Assembly: GCA_027603065.1 (NCBI GenBank)
Contig: JADGJP010000051.1
Span: forward strand, 61,428-125,427
DNA: 64,000 nucleotides
Reading direction: 5' to 3'
From: Geranomyces variabilis
Taxonomy: Eukaryota; Chytridiomycota; Chytridiomycetes; Spizellomycetales; Powellomycetaceae
Position 1 is the first letter of the stretch. Each line of letters begins with the position of its first letter. The notes beneath the pieces are model-generated. The model was given only the letters and a program-made list of their open reading frames with translations. It was not told the DNA's origin and did no database searches. This document shows, one piece after another, positions 20,776-30,738 of the stretch. Made by a program: the position numbers and the translations under genes.

Positions 20776-22209
20776 TTATGGGTACTCCTGTTTGACCTCA
20801 AGTTTGATCGTGGTGCTGGGTTCCTCCGTGATGTTGGAAGCAGCTGTACCAGCTTTGGGCGGGCGCGGTCCGCGGCTCTTGCGTCGGCCGGCGTTTCCTT
20901 TCGCTTTTTTCGATACCTTGTCCCCGCATACGGCGTATGCGCCCCCGACGCGTAGTTCTGGCCAGTACGGGGGTGCGCCCCAGTTCATGATGGGTCCGGG
21001 GCCGTGACTACGGAGCGGACCGCCGCCGCCGCCACCGTTGCGAGTGCGACTGGGGTTGCCGGGTTCCGCTTTTACGTGCTCGGTTGCAACGATCTTTTTG
21101 GCGACCTTTGGGTCTTCTTTCCTGATCTCAGCGACCAAGCTCTTGTTTCGTTCCTCGCAGACCAAAACGGCATGCGCAACAGCCTGCTGAAACGGGAGGA
21201 GGACTTTCCGCCTGTCTTTCGCGTTGCCTTCAATTGACTTCATCGCAAACTCAATCAAGTCCGTCCACGCAGGCCTCTCTCTTAGCACAAAAGCGTCCCA
21301 GATCCGTGCCGCTGCCACATCTCGCGTGTGCTTTGCCATTGACTTTCTGAATTTCGCGTCGAGCTCGGTTGCCCATACACGAGAATCACGTTGAAGCAGA
21401 GACAGTTGTGCGTATTTAAACTTGATTGAGGAGGACTCGGTAGAGATTTGATTTATGGCTGCGATAATTGTGGCGTTTTTATGGTATTCGCGTTCGAGAG
21501 CCGCGATTGTTGCGCGGACAACGCTGATTTCGCCTTCTTCTTCTTCCTCCTCTTCGGGCTCGTGGTTGGCGCGGGCGGCGTCAACGATGGCGTTATGATT
21601 GTTGTGTGCGCTAATGTTTGCTTCTCGCTTTATCCTCGCCGCCGCAACATTGTGGTTGGCGCGGGCGGCGCCGACGATGGCGTTGTGATTGTCGTTAATA
21701 GCGTTGTGATTGTCGTGTGCGCTAATGTTTGCTTCTCGCTGTACCCTCGCCGCCGCAACATTGTGGGTATCGGCCACGACGCTTGCGCTGGTGCCGTTGT
21801 TGTTAACGCTGGGCGGCACAACTACCTCTGACTTGATCCTCATCTCCTCCATATCGCCCTCGTCTTCATCGCCGTCCGACTCATCCGCGCTAATGTCCAT
21901 ACCATCCGATTCTTCTCCCCCGTCTTCCACCTTAATCCCCATCATATCATCATCCTCATCATCCGCGTGCACTTCCTGCTTGATCATCACCGTTCCAGCA
22001 ACCGAATGCTGCTCATCAGATTCATCATCGCTGTCACTATTATCGTCCAGCACTTCCTGCTTGATGACCACGTCCTCGTCGCTGTCACTGTCGTCGTCTT
22101 CGCTGTCGCTATAATCGACGAACCGCGGTTCCCGCTTGATTACCGTTTCGCGGATATCGTTGTGGATGTAGTGATTGGTGGTGCCGAACAGGGACGTGGA
22201 GGCCATCAT
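20776..22209 (-). CDS. Acidic protein with nine SUMO-consensus motifs, unknown function
   Basis: Single exon, 477 residues, start MMASTSLFG. The N-terminal third alternates Asp/Ser/Glu runs with Psi-K-x-E sites: IKRE about 24-27, IKQE about 49 and 76, IKVE about 92, IKSE about 125, IKRE about 193. VKAE (about 378), IKLE and VKQE follow near the C-terminus. The acidic/Ser surroundings resemble negatively-charged and phospho-dependent SUMO sites. The middle has degenerate repeats (NHNVAAARIKREANISAH) and a helical, possibly folded segment about 230-370. The C-terminal basic stretch (KKAKGNAGRRKSRGPRPPK) looks like a nuclear localisation or DNA-binding tail. A nuclear, heavily SUMOylated regulator is plausible but unproven. 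The frame continues open past its TAA; see the separate entry. Confidence 0.75.
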   Translation of the reverse strand: MMASTSLFGTTNHYIHNDIRETVIKREPRFVDYSDSEDDDSDSDEDVVIKQEVLDDNSDSDDESDEQHSVAGTVMIKQEVHADDEDDDMMGIKVEDGGEESDGMDISADESDGDEDEGDMEEMRIKSEVVVPPSVNNNGTSASVVADTHNVAAARVQREANISAHDNHNAINDNHNAIVGAARANHNVAAARIKREANISAHNNHNAIVDAARANHEPEEEEEEEGEISVVRATIAALEREYHKNATIIAAINQISTESSSIKFKYAQLSLLQRDSRVWATELDAKFRKSMAKHTRDVAAARIWDAFVLRERPAWTDLIEFAMKSIEGNAKDRRKVLLPFQQAVAHAVLVCEERNKSLVAEIRKEDPKVAKKIVATEHVKAEPGNPSRTRNGGGGGGPLRSHGPGPIMNWGAPPYWPELRVGGAYAVCGDKVSKKAKGNAGRRKSRGPRPPKAGTAASNITEEPSTTIKLEVKQEYP

Positions 22210-22564
22210 GACCGTGTTCGGGGGAACCGTGTAATATCGTTTGTGTGTGGGGAGAAAATGAGGGGCGCGAGTGTGTGTAGACGAAGAACGTGCCCAAGAA
22301 CTGCGCGCGCGCGCTCGGACATGGGACGTTGTTCGGACAAAAAAGATAGTGGGTCCCGTCAGATACCGAATCCGCAGGAGACACTCAAAAAGGCCCCGTG
22401 CACACAGAGATGGCCCGAGCGAGGAGCTAAAAATCGTGTAATTCTCTAAACGAAAACGGCTACAGTAATTTATATGTACATACCCCCCCTATTCAAAGCT
22501 CTGTCTACGAAACCAGCTTTGTCTACTTCAAAACACCCGTTCCCAAAAAAAGAAAACTCAGCCA
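22210..22564. other. Region between the acidic protein start and the membrane-protein 3' end
   Basis: Promoter/5' UTR of the gene to the left, with a short CG/GC-alternating tract near 22304. No gene recognised. Confidence 0.45.
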
Positions 22565-23832
22565 TCAAACCTCCCCACTCCCGCCAACCGACCCCAACGG
22601 CTCCATCATCAGCTTCTCCTCACTGCCCTGCAGGCCCACCACCGCGCGTCCCTTCCGTTCTCTCCTCCGATCCCTAGTCTTGTGCACCTTCACGACAAGA
22701 CAAAATACAAGCACAAACGCGATAGGTAGCGCAATGTAGTACACCGCTGCGCCGGCTTTACGCGTGTCGAGAAACGAGTAGACCCACCAGCCGTCCTTGT
22801 AGTCGCCTAAGCGTTCGGCGGGGGTGAGGTCGTGGTAAACGGCGTGCTGGAAGAATGCGTAGCCGAGGAAGGAGAGCGCTGTTAGGATTACGGAACTAGC
22901 GGGGGGACGAGAAAAGGGCAGATGCATTTAGTTTTGCATTTGTCAAATATTGCGGTGGGGCGGCCCTTTTGTTCTATACTTGGAATACTGAATACTCACG
23001 GCCATTGGCTGTAAAACAGCGGAATGCGGTTCAAGACCAGCTCGATAATGATAAACACGCAGTCCATCGCGTGAACCTGCGTGTTGACAAACCACTAGAA
23101 AAACAAAAAAGAACAAGGTGTAAACAATAACGTTTCTTATTCTCACTCTCTCTGCCTCCCCTAATGCTGATGACTTACATCATAAGCCTTCCCATTCTTA
23201 ACCAAGTCACCCGACAACAGGGCCCAAAACACAATCGGCACAATCCAGTGATACGTCGCCGGCATCGCATACAGATTCCACGTCAACCACTGCGTGACGC
23301 GATTCTGGCGCAAGAAGGCATCCATGTTGCCGTCTCGCGTGAACCGCCATGTTTGAAAACAAGCAACCTGGGAAGAAAAGAAAAAAAAAATAACTGGGAG
23401 AGTCAGTAACAGGATCCTTTTTCTTTTTTTCTTTTTTTTTTTTTTTTGCTTTCTTACCGCCAACCACAATCCCAACCCACACCACGTCAACTGCGTGAAA
23501 TAAAACAAATACCGCTCTCCATCCCTTGACGCGCTAAACGGGATGAGAAACAGCACCCACGCGAGCATTGCCGCGCGAATGTAGAGCAAAGTGCGTGGCG
23601 AGACGACGGTGGATGTGACGAGACATGTGGGATCTTGGCGGAGTGTGCGCAGGTGCGGGTCGAGGAAGATGTGGAGGAGTGGGCGGCGGCGTGTGTGGGT
23701 GGGTTCTTGTTGGGAGAGAGAGGTTGTTTGTTGGTACTGATGTGGTGGTGGTGGGTAGAGATGGGAGGTTGAGGCGGCGCTGGTTGAGGGTTGGCGGGCG
23801 CGGGCGGGTTCGGGAATGTCGTAGTGGGACAT
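22565..23832 (-). CDS. Multi-pass membrane protein (FAR-17a/AIG1- or rolling-stone-like)
   Basis: Four exons: 23832..23458, 23367..23179, 23094..23000 and 22895..22565; 329 residues. The N-terminus of about 75 residues is polar and Pro/Ser/Gln-rich. About six hydrophobic segments follow: LLYIRAAMLAWVLFLIPFS, YFTQLTWCGLGLWLAV, a YHWIVPIVFWALL span, VFIIIELVLNRIP, SVILTALSFLGYAFF and AAVYYIALPIAFVLVFCLVV. A charged cytosolic tail ends the protein. The order, the conserved VH(A)MD...ELVLNRIP helix and the WWVYSFLD loop resemble FAR-17a/AIG1 and rolling-stone proteins, some of which hydrolyse fatty-acid esters. I am sure of the topology class and only moderately sure of the family. Confidence 0.75.
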
Positions 23833-24290
23833 CTTTGCGGGAGCAGGGACGCAGCCGAGGGGTGAGACGAGGACGACGACGACGAAGACGACGGCAACAA
23901 CGGTGGGTGGACAGACAGCGGAATGGGGATGGGAGGACGACGACGACGACTTCGTTTTTCTATGTCCGAGTAGACTGGCTGATTACCCCATCAGAGCCTC
24001 CGAAACGACAAAAAACCCCCTCACGCGATCTTAATTAAAAGCCTCAGCCCCATGCAAACTGCGCGCAAAACAAAAGAAATATATATCACGCCAAGTGGTT
24101 TCAAAAACATGCAGAGTGTCATTGTCAAGATTCAAAGGGGGGTATCTATTTTTGTACACGAAAAATGTGGAGGGTAGGAGAGAGCCAAAGTACTATATGT
24201 GCAGGGCAGACAAAAAAAAACGAGCAAGCAAGGGGTTGGGCCAAAAAAAAAACGATGCGGGGCGTTTCGCTATCGCCAAAATGTGCAAGC
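23833..24290. other. Intergenic region, nothing recognised
   Basis: Promoter of the membrane-protein gene and 3' region of the C2H2 gene. GAC-triplet runs occur near 23870-23950. Confidence 0.45.
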
Positions 24291-25739
24291 TCAATTCAAC
24301 AGATCCTGAATCCGCAACCTCGTCGTCGTAACCGTCGCCGTCATCATCACTGGGTAATGATGATGATGATGATAGGTATTGCTGCTCTTGTTGTTGACCC
24401 TCGCAAGCTCGTCCGCAGCGCACATGGCCAGCATGGCCAGCGGATCCTCTCGCGGGCGGAAAGTCGACGAATTGTGAGCATCGCTAGCGATACTGCCTTC
24501 GACCGACATCTCGCGGTCCGAAAACAACCCGCCGCCAGCGTCCGCACGAACAGAGTCGATATCGCTATCCTCGTGGTCGTTTGATTCGTGCTCTTCGTCG
24601 AAGCGGTGTGCATAAGTTTTCGCATTTCCACGCATACCGCCGCCGCCGCGCAAAGCCGCCATCGCTATAGCGACTGCGCCTGCAAGAACGTCCCTCAGCG
24701 TAACTACCACGCCCGGAAATGACGACGAAGAGCCGCCACGCGTATGGTGTTTCGCGCGCACCTGCGTCGAAGCAGTATCGCTTTCCGCGGCAGTCGCAAC
24801 CGAAGCAGCAGCAGTAGCAGCAGCAGCAGCGTGATAATACTCCTCCCTCCCATGTCCCCTTCCACCACACTCGCGGCACTCTGCACCATCTTCCTTCTTG
24901 ACACCATGCACATCAACCACATGGTCTACCCACACCCGCAGATCGCGTTCCGCTACCGGCTCGCATCCATCGTGTTTTTGCGAAAACAATCCTCGTTTGT
25001 GGTTGTTGTTCTCCTCGAGATGAGCCGCGAGATGTGATGCGGCGAGATGTGTGGCGCATCCGCGGACGGGACATTGGTAGATTGCGCGGTCGGCGTTGAC
25101 GAGGAGGGAAACGGTGGATGTTGCGAGTGCGTGGAGGGTTGTTGGGCACACGCCGCGGGAGAAAGAGATGGTGACACTCGGCTGAGGCGCCAGCGGAGGC
25201 GGTACTTCCACCACTGTAATAGCAGCAGCCATGGGCTGCTCCAGCACGAACGTGTAATCGGTACTGCTAGCAGTATTAGCAGTACTGTTGCTGTTGTCGT
25301 TGTTGTTGTTGCCGATGTTGCTACTCGCGGTAGTGACAATTTTCTGATTCACAGCCTCAGCCGAATGAATCCTCGCATGTCTCCGCAACGCATCGCAGCG
25401 CGAAAAGCCGCGCCCGCATTCACCACACGTAAACGGCCGGTCACCGGAATGCGTCATAACGTGGCGAGTGAGGTGCTCTGCGCGGCGAAACATGAGCGGG
25501 CAGGTTGTGCATTTGTAGCGTTTAGCGGAAGAGGAGGAGGAGGTAGTTGGAGTTGTGGTGGTTGTGCCGGAGGAGGAGGACGATGAAGCGGAGGATGGGC
25601 GTTGGCGCTTGCGGGATGGAGGTGGAGCGGCCGAAGTGGGAGGAGAGCCAGAGGAGGAGCGGGTGGAGGATGGTGAAGGAGGGTGGTTGGCGACGCTCAT
25701 TGAGGAAGTGGAGGAGGAAGAGACGATTGACGAAGGCAT
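24291..25739 (-). CDS. C2H2 zinc-finger transcription factor (two tandem fingers)
   Basis: Single exon, 482 residues, start MPSSIVSSSS. A Ser/Pro/Thr-rich N-terminus with a basic RKRQR patch precedes two adjacent fingers at about residues 74-124: YKCTTCPLMFRRAEHLTRH, a THSGDRPF linker, then FTCGECGRGFSRCDALRRH ending in RIH. The pair resembles fungal Adr1/Msn2-type two-finger factors. Farther on, a lone CPVRGC...H pattern and a CRECGGRGH motif could be partial fingers. The rest is low complexity (Asn, Ala, Gly, His runs), with an acidic DHEDSDIDS stretch that could be an activation region. The target genes cannot be read from sequence. Confidence 0.88.
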   Translation of the reverse strand: MPSSIVSSSSTSSMSVANHPPSPSSTRSSSGSPPTSAAPPPSRKRQRPSSASSSSSSGTTTTTPTTSSSSSAKRYKCTTCPLMFRRAEHLTRHVMTHSGDRPFTCGECGRGFSRCDALRRHARIHSAEAVNQKIVTTASSNIGNNNNDNSNSTANTASSTDYTFVLEQPMAAAITVVEVPPPLAPQPSVTISFSRGVCPTTLHALATSTVSLLVNADRAIYQCPVRGCATHLAASHLAAHLEENNNHKRGLFSQKHDGCEPVAERDLRVWVDHVVDVHGVKKEDGAECRECGGRGHGREEYYHAAAAATAAASVATAAESDTASTQVRAKHHTRGGSSSSFPGVVVTLRDVLAGAVAIAMAALRGGGGMRGNAKTYAHRFDEEHESNDHEDSDIDSVRADAGGGLFSDREMSVEGSIASDAHNSSTFRPREDPLAMLAMCAADELARVNNKSSNTYHHHHHYPVMMTATVTTTRLRIQDLLN

Positions 25740-27063
25740 AGTTATGAAAGTTGCGTTGGGAGCGAAAAGCCGAAAGAGAGAAAGAGAGAGGGAAGGGCTG
25801 AGAAGGTTTTACGGCTCCTGTCACTGACGTTCAGATTGTGGGGTGAGCGGCCAGACTGGGCTGGCGAGTCGGTTTTATACAAGGGAGAAAAAAAGGGTCG
25901 GTCTTTGACTGTAGCTGTTCTGGTTTCCGGAAGACCGGCGTAGACTAGAGTTGGCAACAGCGGGAGCGTACGAAGGAAGGAAGCCCGGGCGGAACGGGAC
26001 GACGTGGAAGGCAGGAACGAGGCTCTCGCAGGACTCGCAGCAAATGCGCGCAACGTCGGAAGAGAAGATTTCGTGAAGTGTGGGGTTGGTTGACTGACGG
26101 CGAAAGGCATCGGGGGCAATTCAAATCCGGCCATTACCCCACTATTGTTACGCATCCCGCAGCCAATCAGCGGCCCTCCGCAAACGGACAAACAAAACCA
26201 ACGACCAATCGGACGAACGCTTCGATCTTTCTTGAATAAAAAAAAAAACAAAACAAACACACGCATCTTGCCCTTGCCCCCACCCCCACACGCGCGACTG
26301 CGCAATCATTAAAGTTTCCCCAGACAGAGCATCCCGGCAGGGAACATCGGCCTCGCCCTGCACAGCGGGCATCGCGATGTGGCAGGGTTCATGCCAAGGA
26401 TGTCGGACGCACTCCCGTCTTCTTCGGCGTGTCTCGACCAACCAGCCCAAGACGTCCGGTTGGCGAGTTCTGGCCACTGAGCAGGGAGACTCCTTCCGAC
26501 AGGACCGTCTCCAGCGCAAAAGTACTTACTTGTTCTCCTCGAGCGCTCGCGGTAATTATAGTCGGATGCGCAGCGCCAGCTATTATCTGCGCCGGGTTGC
26601 GTCCTACGCCTAGCTGCGACTTGGCCCATTCCAGACAACCCGCTCATCCAAAAAAGAAAAAAAAAGGTAAAAAGATGACAAAGCACAAAGTCGGCTCGCT
26701 GGTTCGAATGCGGTTTGGTTTGCCTGTCGAAAAAGAATGCGCGCTCCGTTGTGTGACTCACGCGCCGCCTTGCCTTCGATCAAGGTTTTCTTGTGATTGC
26801 CAGCTGCATCATTCATGGGCAAGACACACACACGAGCGCAAACAAAAACCTACAAAACCTACTCCTCGGGCCTCCTGCCCCTCCAAGCACTCGGATCAAG
26901 CATGAATCACAGATTGGTGGTGCGGGGGTGGGGGCTGTTGCTGTGCTGCCTTCTCCTTTGACGTGAAAAGGCTTACAACGGCGAATGGATGGATATAAAA
27001 GGACAGAGTCTTCGTGGTCGCTCTTCTACTCCCTAGTTATTTTCAACCCTCCCCACACAAGCA
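25740..27063. other. Long divergent intergenic region
   Basis: It lies between the C2H2 gene start (-) and the subtilase start (+). Minus-strand frames near 26309-26645 include a strong donor (GTAAGTACT at 26529-26521) and acceptor (CTCAG at 26481-26477) and a CPLC motif, so a small spliced gene is possible, but no family similarity was seen and I do not call it. The right end is the subtilase promoter. Confidence 0.4.
26959..27000 (+). promoter_or_regulatory. Subtilase promoter: TGACGTGA and TATA box
   Basis: TGACGTGA at 26959-26966 is a CRE-like half-site. TATAAAA at 26994-27000 lies about 64 bases before the ATG. The arrangement resembles the LEA-like and first CON-6 promoters. Confidence 0.6.
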
Positions 27064-28575
27064 ATGGCCGCAAAGACCCTTCTCGCTCTCACCCTTCTCT
27101 CCTCCACCGCCGCGCTGGCCGCAGCCGCAGGAGCGCCGCTTCCCGCCAACCTCGCAAAACAGGCCTCGGCCCTATCCGAGACGGAAAAAATCTCTTTCAC
27201 CGTGCGCCTGCGCGACTCGCTCGCGCTCAAGCCATCGGATGTGCCGAAATCGCTCACCGCCGACCGCGCGGCGCACGGCGCGTTTGTGCACTCTGCGTTG
27301 ACCAAGCACGCGGAAAAGACCCAACAGGGTGTGAAGGAGGTGCTTCAGGCCGCCGGTGACAAGGTCTCGTTCTGGAAATCGTACGCGGTTGCGAACGTGA
27401 TTGTTGTCGATGCGACGAGGGATGTGTTGGAGGCCGTGCGCGCGCACCCGGATGTCGCCGAGGTCAAGTCGAATGCGGCGTTCAAAGTCATCGACAAGCC
27501 CGCTGCGGTGGTGAAAGAGAATGGATTCGCGGCTGCTGCGACTGCGCCGCAGTGGAATCTTGCGCAGGTGCATGCGCCGGAAGTCTGGGCCAAGGGATTT
27601 GACGGCGGTAATTTGACGTTTGCGAACGCTGATACGGGTGTTCAGTGGGACCACCCGGAGATCAAGTCGGCGTACCTGGGCTCCAAGGCCAACGGGAAGG
27701 TTGACCACAACTATGCGTGGTTTGACGGTGTGCGCCGCGCGATCGCCCCCAGCAACCCGTACTGCAAGCCTATGGGGGTTGCGCCCTGCGATGACAACGG
27801 CCACGGGTCGCACACGGCCAGCACGGCTGTCGGCCGCAACGTTGGCGTCGCGCCGGGAGCTCGCCTCATGTCGTGCCGTAACATGGACAATGGTGTCGGC
27901 AGGCCCGAGACTTACCTCAACTGCATGGAATTCTTCCTCGCCCCTACCGACGTTGCGGGCAACAACCCCGACCCGTCGCGCCGCCCGCACGCAATCGGCA
28001 ACAGCTGGGGCTGCCCCGCCGAAGAAGAGTGCGACGCAACAACTTTCGACGACGCGCTCGCCAACCTCCGCGCGGCGGGAATCTTCATGGCCGTGTCTGC
28101 AGGCAACGACGCCGAATCGACCGGCTGTAACTCTGTCAACGCGCCGCCCGCAACCTCCGCAACCGTCACCTCCGTCGCCGCCGTCGACCGCCGCTCCGTC
28201 GTCGCATCATTCAGCTCGCGCGGCAACGTCGCCGGTCGTGGTGCCACTGGCCGGGGAGTCGACATTTCCGCTCCGGGCGTCGCTGTCCGTGCCGCATGGC
28301 GTGGAACCGGTTACAACACCATCGACGGCACCTCAATGGCGTCGCCGCATATCGGCGGCGCGGTCATGCTCATCTCCCACGCGTGCCCGAAACTCCGCCA
28401 TGATGTCGCCAACATCTCGGCACTGCTCTACTCGACTGCGACGCCGCTCTTTACGACTCGCTCGAATGGGTGCAGTGGCGACACGCGCAAGAACACGCCA
28501 AACTCGGTCTATGGATATGGACAGGTTAATGTGCTTGCTGCGATTAACAAGTGCACTGCTGCTGCTCGTGCTTGA
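27064..28575 (+). CDS. Secreted subtilisin-like serine protease (S8)
   Basis: Single exon, 503 residues. Residues 1 to about 22 form a signal peptide (MAAKTLLALTLLSSTAALAA). A propeptide of about 135 residues follows, of inhibitor-I9 type. The mature domain begins near 163 (QWNLAQVHAPEVW). The catalytic triad is visible: Asp190 in NADTGVQWDHP, His247 in DDNGHGSHTA, Ser424 in GTSMASPH; oxyanion Asn313 lies in IGNSWG. There is no PA insertion and no C-terminal anchor. The closest look is bacillopeptidase-F/keratinase-like subtilases that fungi secrete to degrade protein. Conserved Cys pairs suggest disulfides. Lack of introns and this subtype might reflect old bacterial transfer, but that needs a tree. 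Confidence 0.95.
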   Translation: MAAKTLLALTLLSSTAALAAAAGAPLPANLAKQASALSETEKISFTVRLRDSLALKPSDVPKSLTADRAAHGAFVHSALTKHAEKTQQGVKEVLQAAGDKVSFWKSYAVANVIVVDATRDVLEAVRAHPDVAEVKSNAAFKVIDKPAAVVKENGFAAAATAPQWNLAQVHAPEVWAKGFDGGNLTFANADTGVQWDHPEIKSAYLGSKANGKVDHNYAWFDGVRRAIAPSNPYCKPMGVAPCDDNGHGSHTASTAVGRNVGVAPGARLMSCRNMDNGVGRPETYLNCMEFFLAPTDVAGNNPDPSRRPHAIGNSWGCPAEEECDATTFDDALANLRAAGIFMAVSAGNDAESTGCNSVNAPPATSATVTSVAAVDRRSVVASFSSRGNVAGRGATGRGVDISAPGVAVRAAWRGTGYNTIDGTSMASPHIGGAVMLISHACPKLRHDVANISALLYSTATPLFTTRSNGCSGDTRKNTPNSVYGYGQVNVLAAINKCTAAARA

Positions 28576-30607
28576 GAGAGAGGCACGGAAGGAAACGAGA
28601 CTTGATGGACTTCGAGCTTTTCCCTTTCCTCCTCGATCGAAACTCCCTTTGTTGTTTACAGTTTGAGATGTACGCGCCGGCTTACTACTACTACCCTGAT
28701 GAGTGCTGCTTTGATAGTGGACTCCGCTCTCTCCCTTTTTTGGCAAAAATACACAACGGACTGTGAAACTTTAGCATCACCGTCTTTGGTCTGAATGAAC
28801 TATAGGCTTTGCTCTTCTGTAAAACCCTGTCGACGCAACTATTGTGTTCGACGTCATGTTTCGACAGCATTCTTTTTCCCACAGGTTCATTCTACTCTAT
28901 AAGAGCGCCTGAAACCTGAATAATGCATCAGTGAACTCCTCTAGAAACGCAACATTCTTTGGAGCCCTGGCTCCAGGCGGTTAGAGCTGGAACCCCCGGT
29001 GTCGATCGTTTTTCCAACAGTACGATACCGCCACTGTCCCAAAGCGGAAAGCCCGATGTCTTTTTACTCGACATTTGTGAATCGCTGGTGCGCCCTCACG
29101 ACCGAGCTGGCATAAGCGGGTGACGATGAAACCGCTCTGCTGAGAAACAGAATTAAATCTTGGTCGAAAGGTATTTGCCTTTTGAAAAGAGCAGCTTGAA
29201 GGGAAGCTGATAGCTGGTTATTACCTGCAGAGGCGATCCGGACCGCCAGGGAAAATGGTCGCAGCGCAGGCGGAATTCGTCCTGAAATGGCAATCGGCCA
29301 TCAACGCTAAAGACAACGCGAGGAGTATGTCAACGCAGATGGAGAGTCACAGGACCACGGCTGATGAACGACTGTTTACAGAATTGAGCCGATGGCTAAT
29401 TCTACGGCCTCCGCGAGCAGGCTCTAATGGAGAAGTTGCTCGACGAGCGAACAAAGCGGTGTGATGAGGCTGTTGCCGCAAAAGAGGCCATCCACAGGGC
29501 CGAGGTGCGGAACAGGATGTCGCGGGCCGCCGGTGTATTTCAATAACATCTGAGACTTTGATGATATCAGATCAATCACATCCTGCTTGCAAACTCGTTC
29601 CAGCAGCAGATTGGCCATATTTCTCTTCGCCACAAGCTCGGCATGACGAATTGAGCTTTCCAAATGACGCCAGGGAGTGAGTGCTGACTTCTCTACCCAG
29701 AGCGAGTGGCTGCACGGATTATATCGAAGATGCAAACCGTGAATGTCAAAGTCGGGCAACTACGGCGGCCTTTAAATGCTTGCGCGAGGAGTTGCGAGAA
29801 GTCCACGCCGGCCGCAATTCTCCACTCTCGGTGGAGGTCAGGCAATTTCAAACAATGGTAAGATAAGTGCGGTTGAACTCGACGCACCCTGCAAGTGTTT
29901 AACCAAGCTGCCAGGTGCCAAGATAACAGCAGGAATCTGAGCATCATTATACTCAAAACGGGCTGAGGAGCTATTCGGCCCGCGTGCGGAATGGGCCCCA
30001 CCACTGGCTTCTCGGACCCAGCTGGACATCCAGATGTTCTCTTCACCAACAGAGTACGAGGTTGCGCGGCGAACTGTTCGACGCATTCGGGCGCCGAACC
30101 ATACGCCAATATCGACCATCGTCAGCCTAAGGGTGGGGTGCTGGGCAAAAGTCAGACCGGCGATAAGGCGGACGATGAGTCCCCGGTCCCGACTATGCTC
30201 GCTGCCAGGCTCACTTGTATATCTCTGGCCATCGCGAGCCTTTGTGTGAACCTCGACTGGGTATGCAAGTGACCCTGGCAAGCGGGAATGTTTCTGGTGG
30301 CCAACCGAAACTACGTCCCCATCAGTCTTGACAACGAGACAGTTGAACGGGAAAGCACGGTCGCAAGCGTCGGTACTTGGCTAAAAGAGGACCTTAATCT
30401 TGAGTTCCTCTACGACAATCAAGACGATTGCTGCGATCGACAAAAGTTCTCTACTGTTGAGACGAGCGTTCGAGAACAAATTGGTGCAGCCAAATATTAT
30501 ATGAAAAAAAAGCATAAACAACAAAAAAAAGGGGAACCTATAAAGCAAAACTACAGATTGTGCGCCGCCTGCGTGTTACTCGCCGCGCACCAATTTCGGG
30601 CCTTGGC
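28576..30607. other. Long intergenic region with degenerate coding-like fragments
   Basis: Several short frames look like decayed coding sequence without a family. One (+) near 29430-29545 reads LLDERTKRCDEAVAAKEAIH, with a helical, charged character. A minus frame (30281-29838) starts MPGSLAYPVEV. A plus frame from 30288 starts MFLVANRNYVPI and ends in a Lys-rich run. None has matching splice sites or a recognised domain. I read the stretch as relics plus the 3' flank of GID4. Confidence 0.35.
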
Positions 30608-30699
30608 TCAGCGGAATTCAAATGCAGGGAACGACGTTGTAGGGACGTGCCGCAGCGATAGGTGCTGGAACCATTCTGAGTGGTGGTGCTGAGAGAAGC

Positions 30700-30738
<39 letters not shown>

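Noticed and set aside
20776-20778. TAA in the acidic protein as evidence of a reassigned stop codon (TAA=Gln)
   Set aside because: Other confident genes here (NAP1, caleosin, both CON-6) end at TAA with family-consistent C-termini, so the standard code holds.
26309-26761. Candidate small minus-strand gene with CPLC motif and a GTAAGT donor
   Set aside because: The splice join shifts the CPLC part out of frame and no family similarity is evident; kept only as a note.
27172-27990. 272-codon minus frame within the subtilase
   Set aside because: Shadow of a GC-rich coding exon whose plus-strand reading has a full catalytic triad.
27620-28666. 348-codon plus frame overlapping the subtilase
   Set aside because: Ser/Thr/Arg-rich shadow in the +1 frame without domains.
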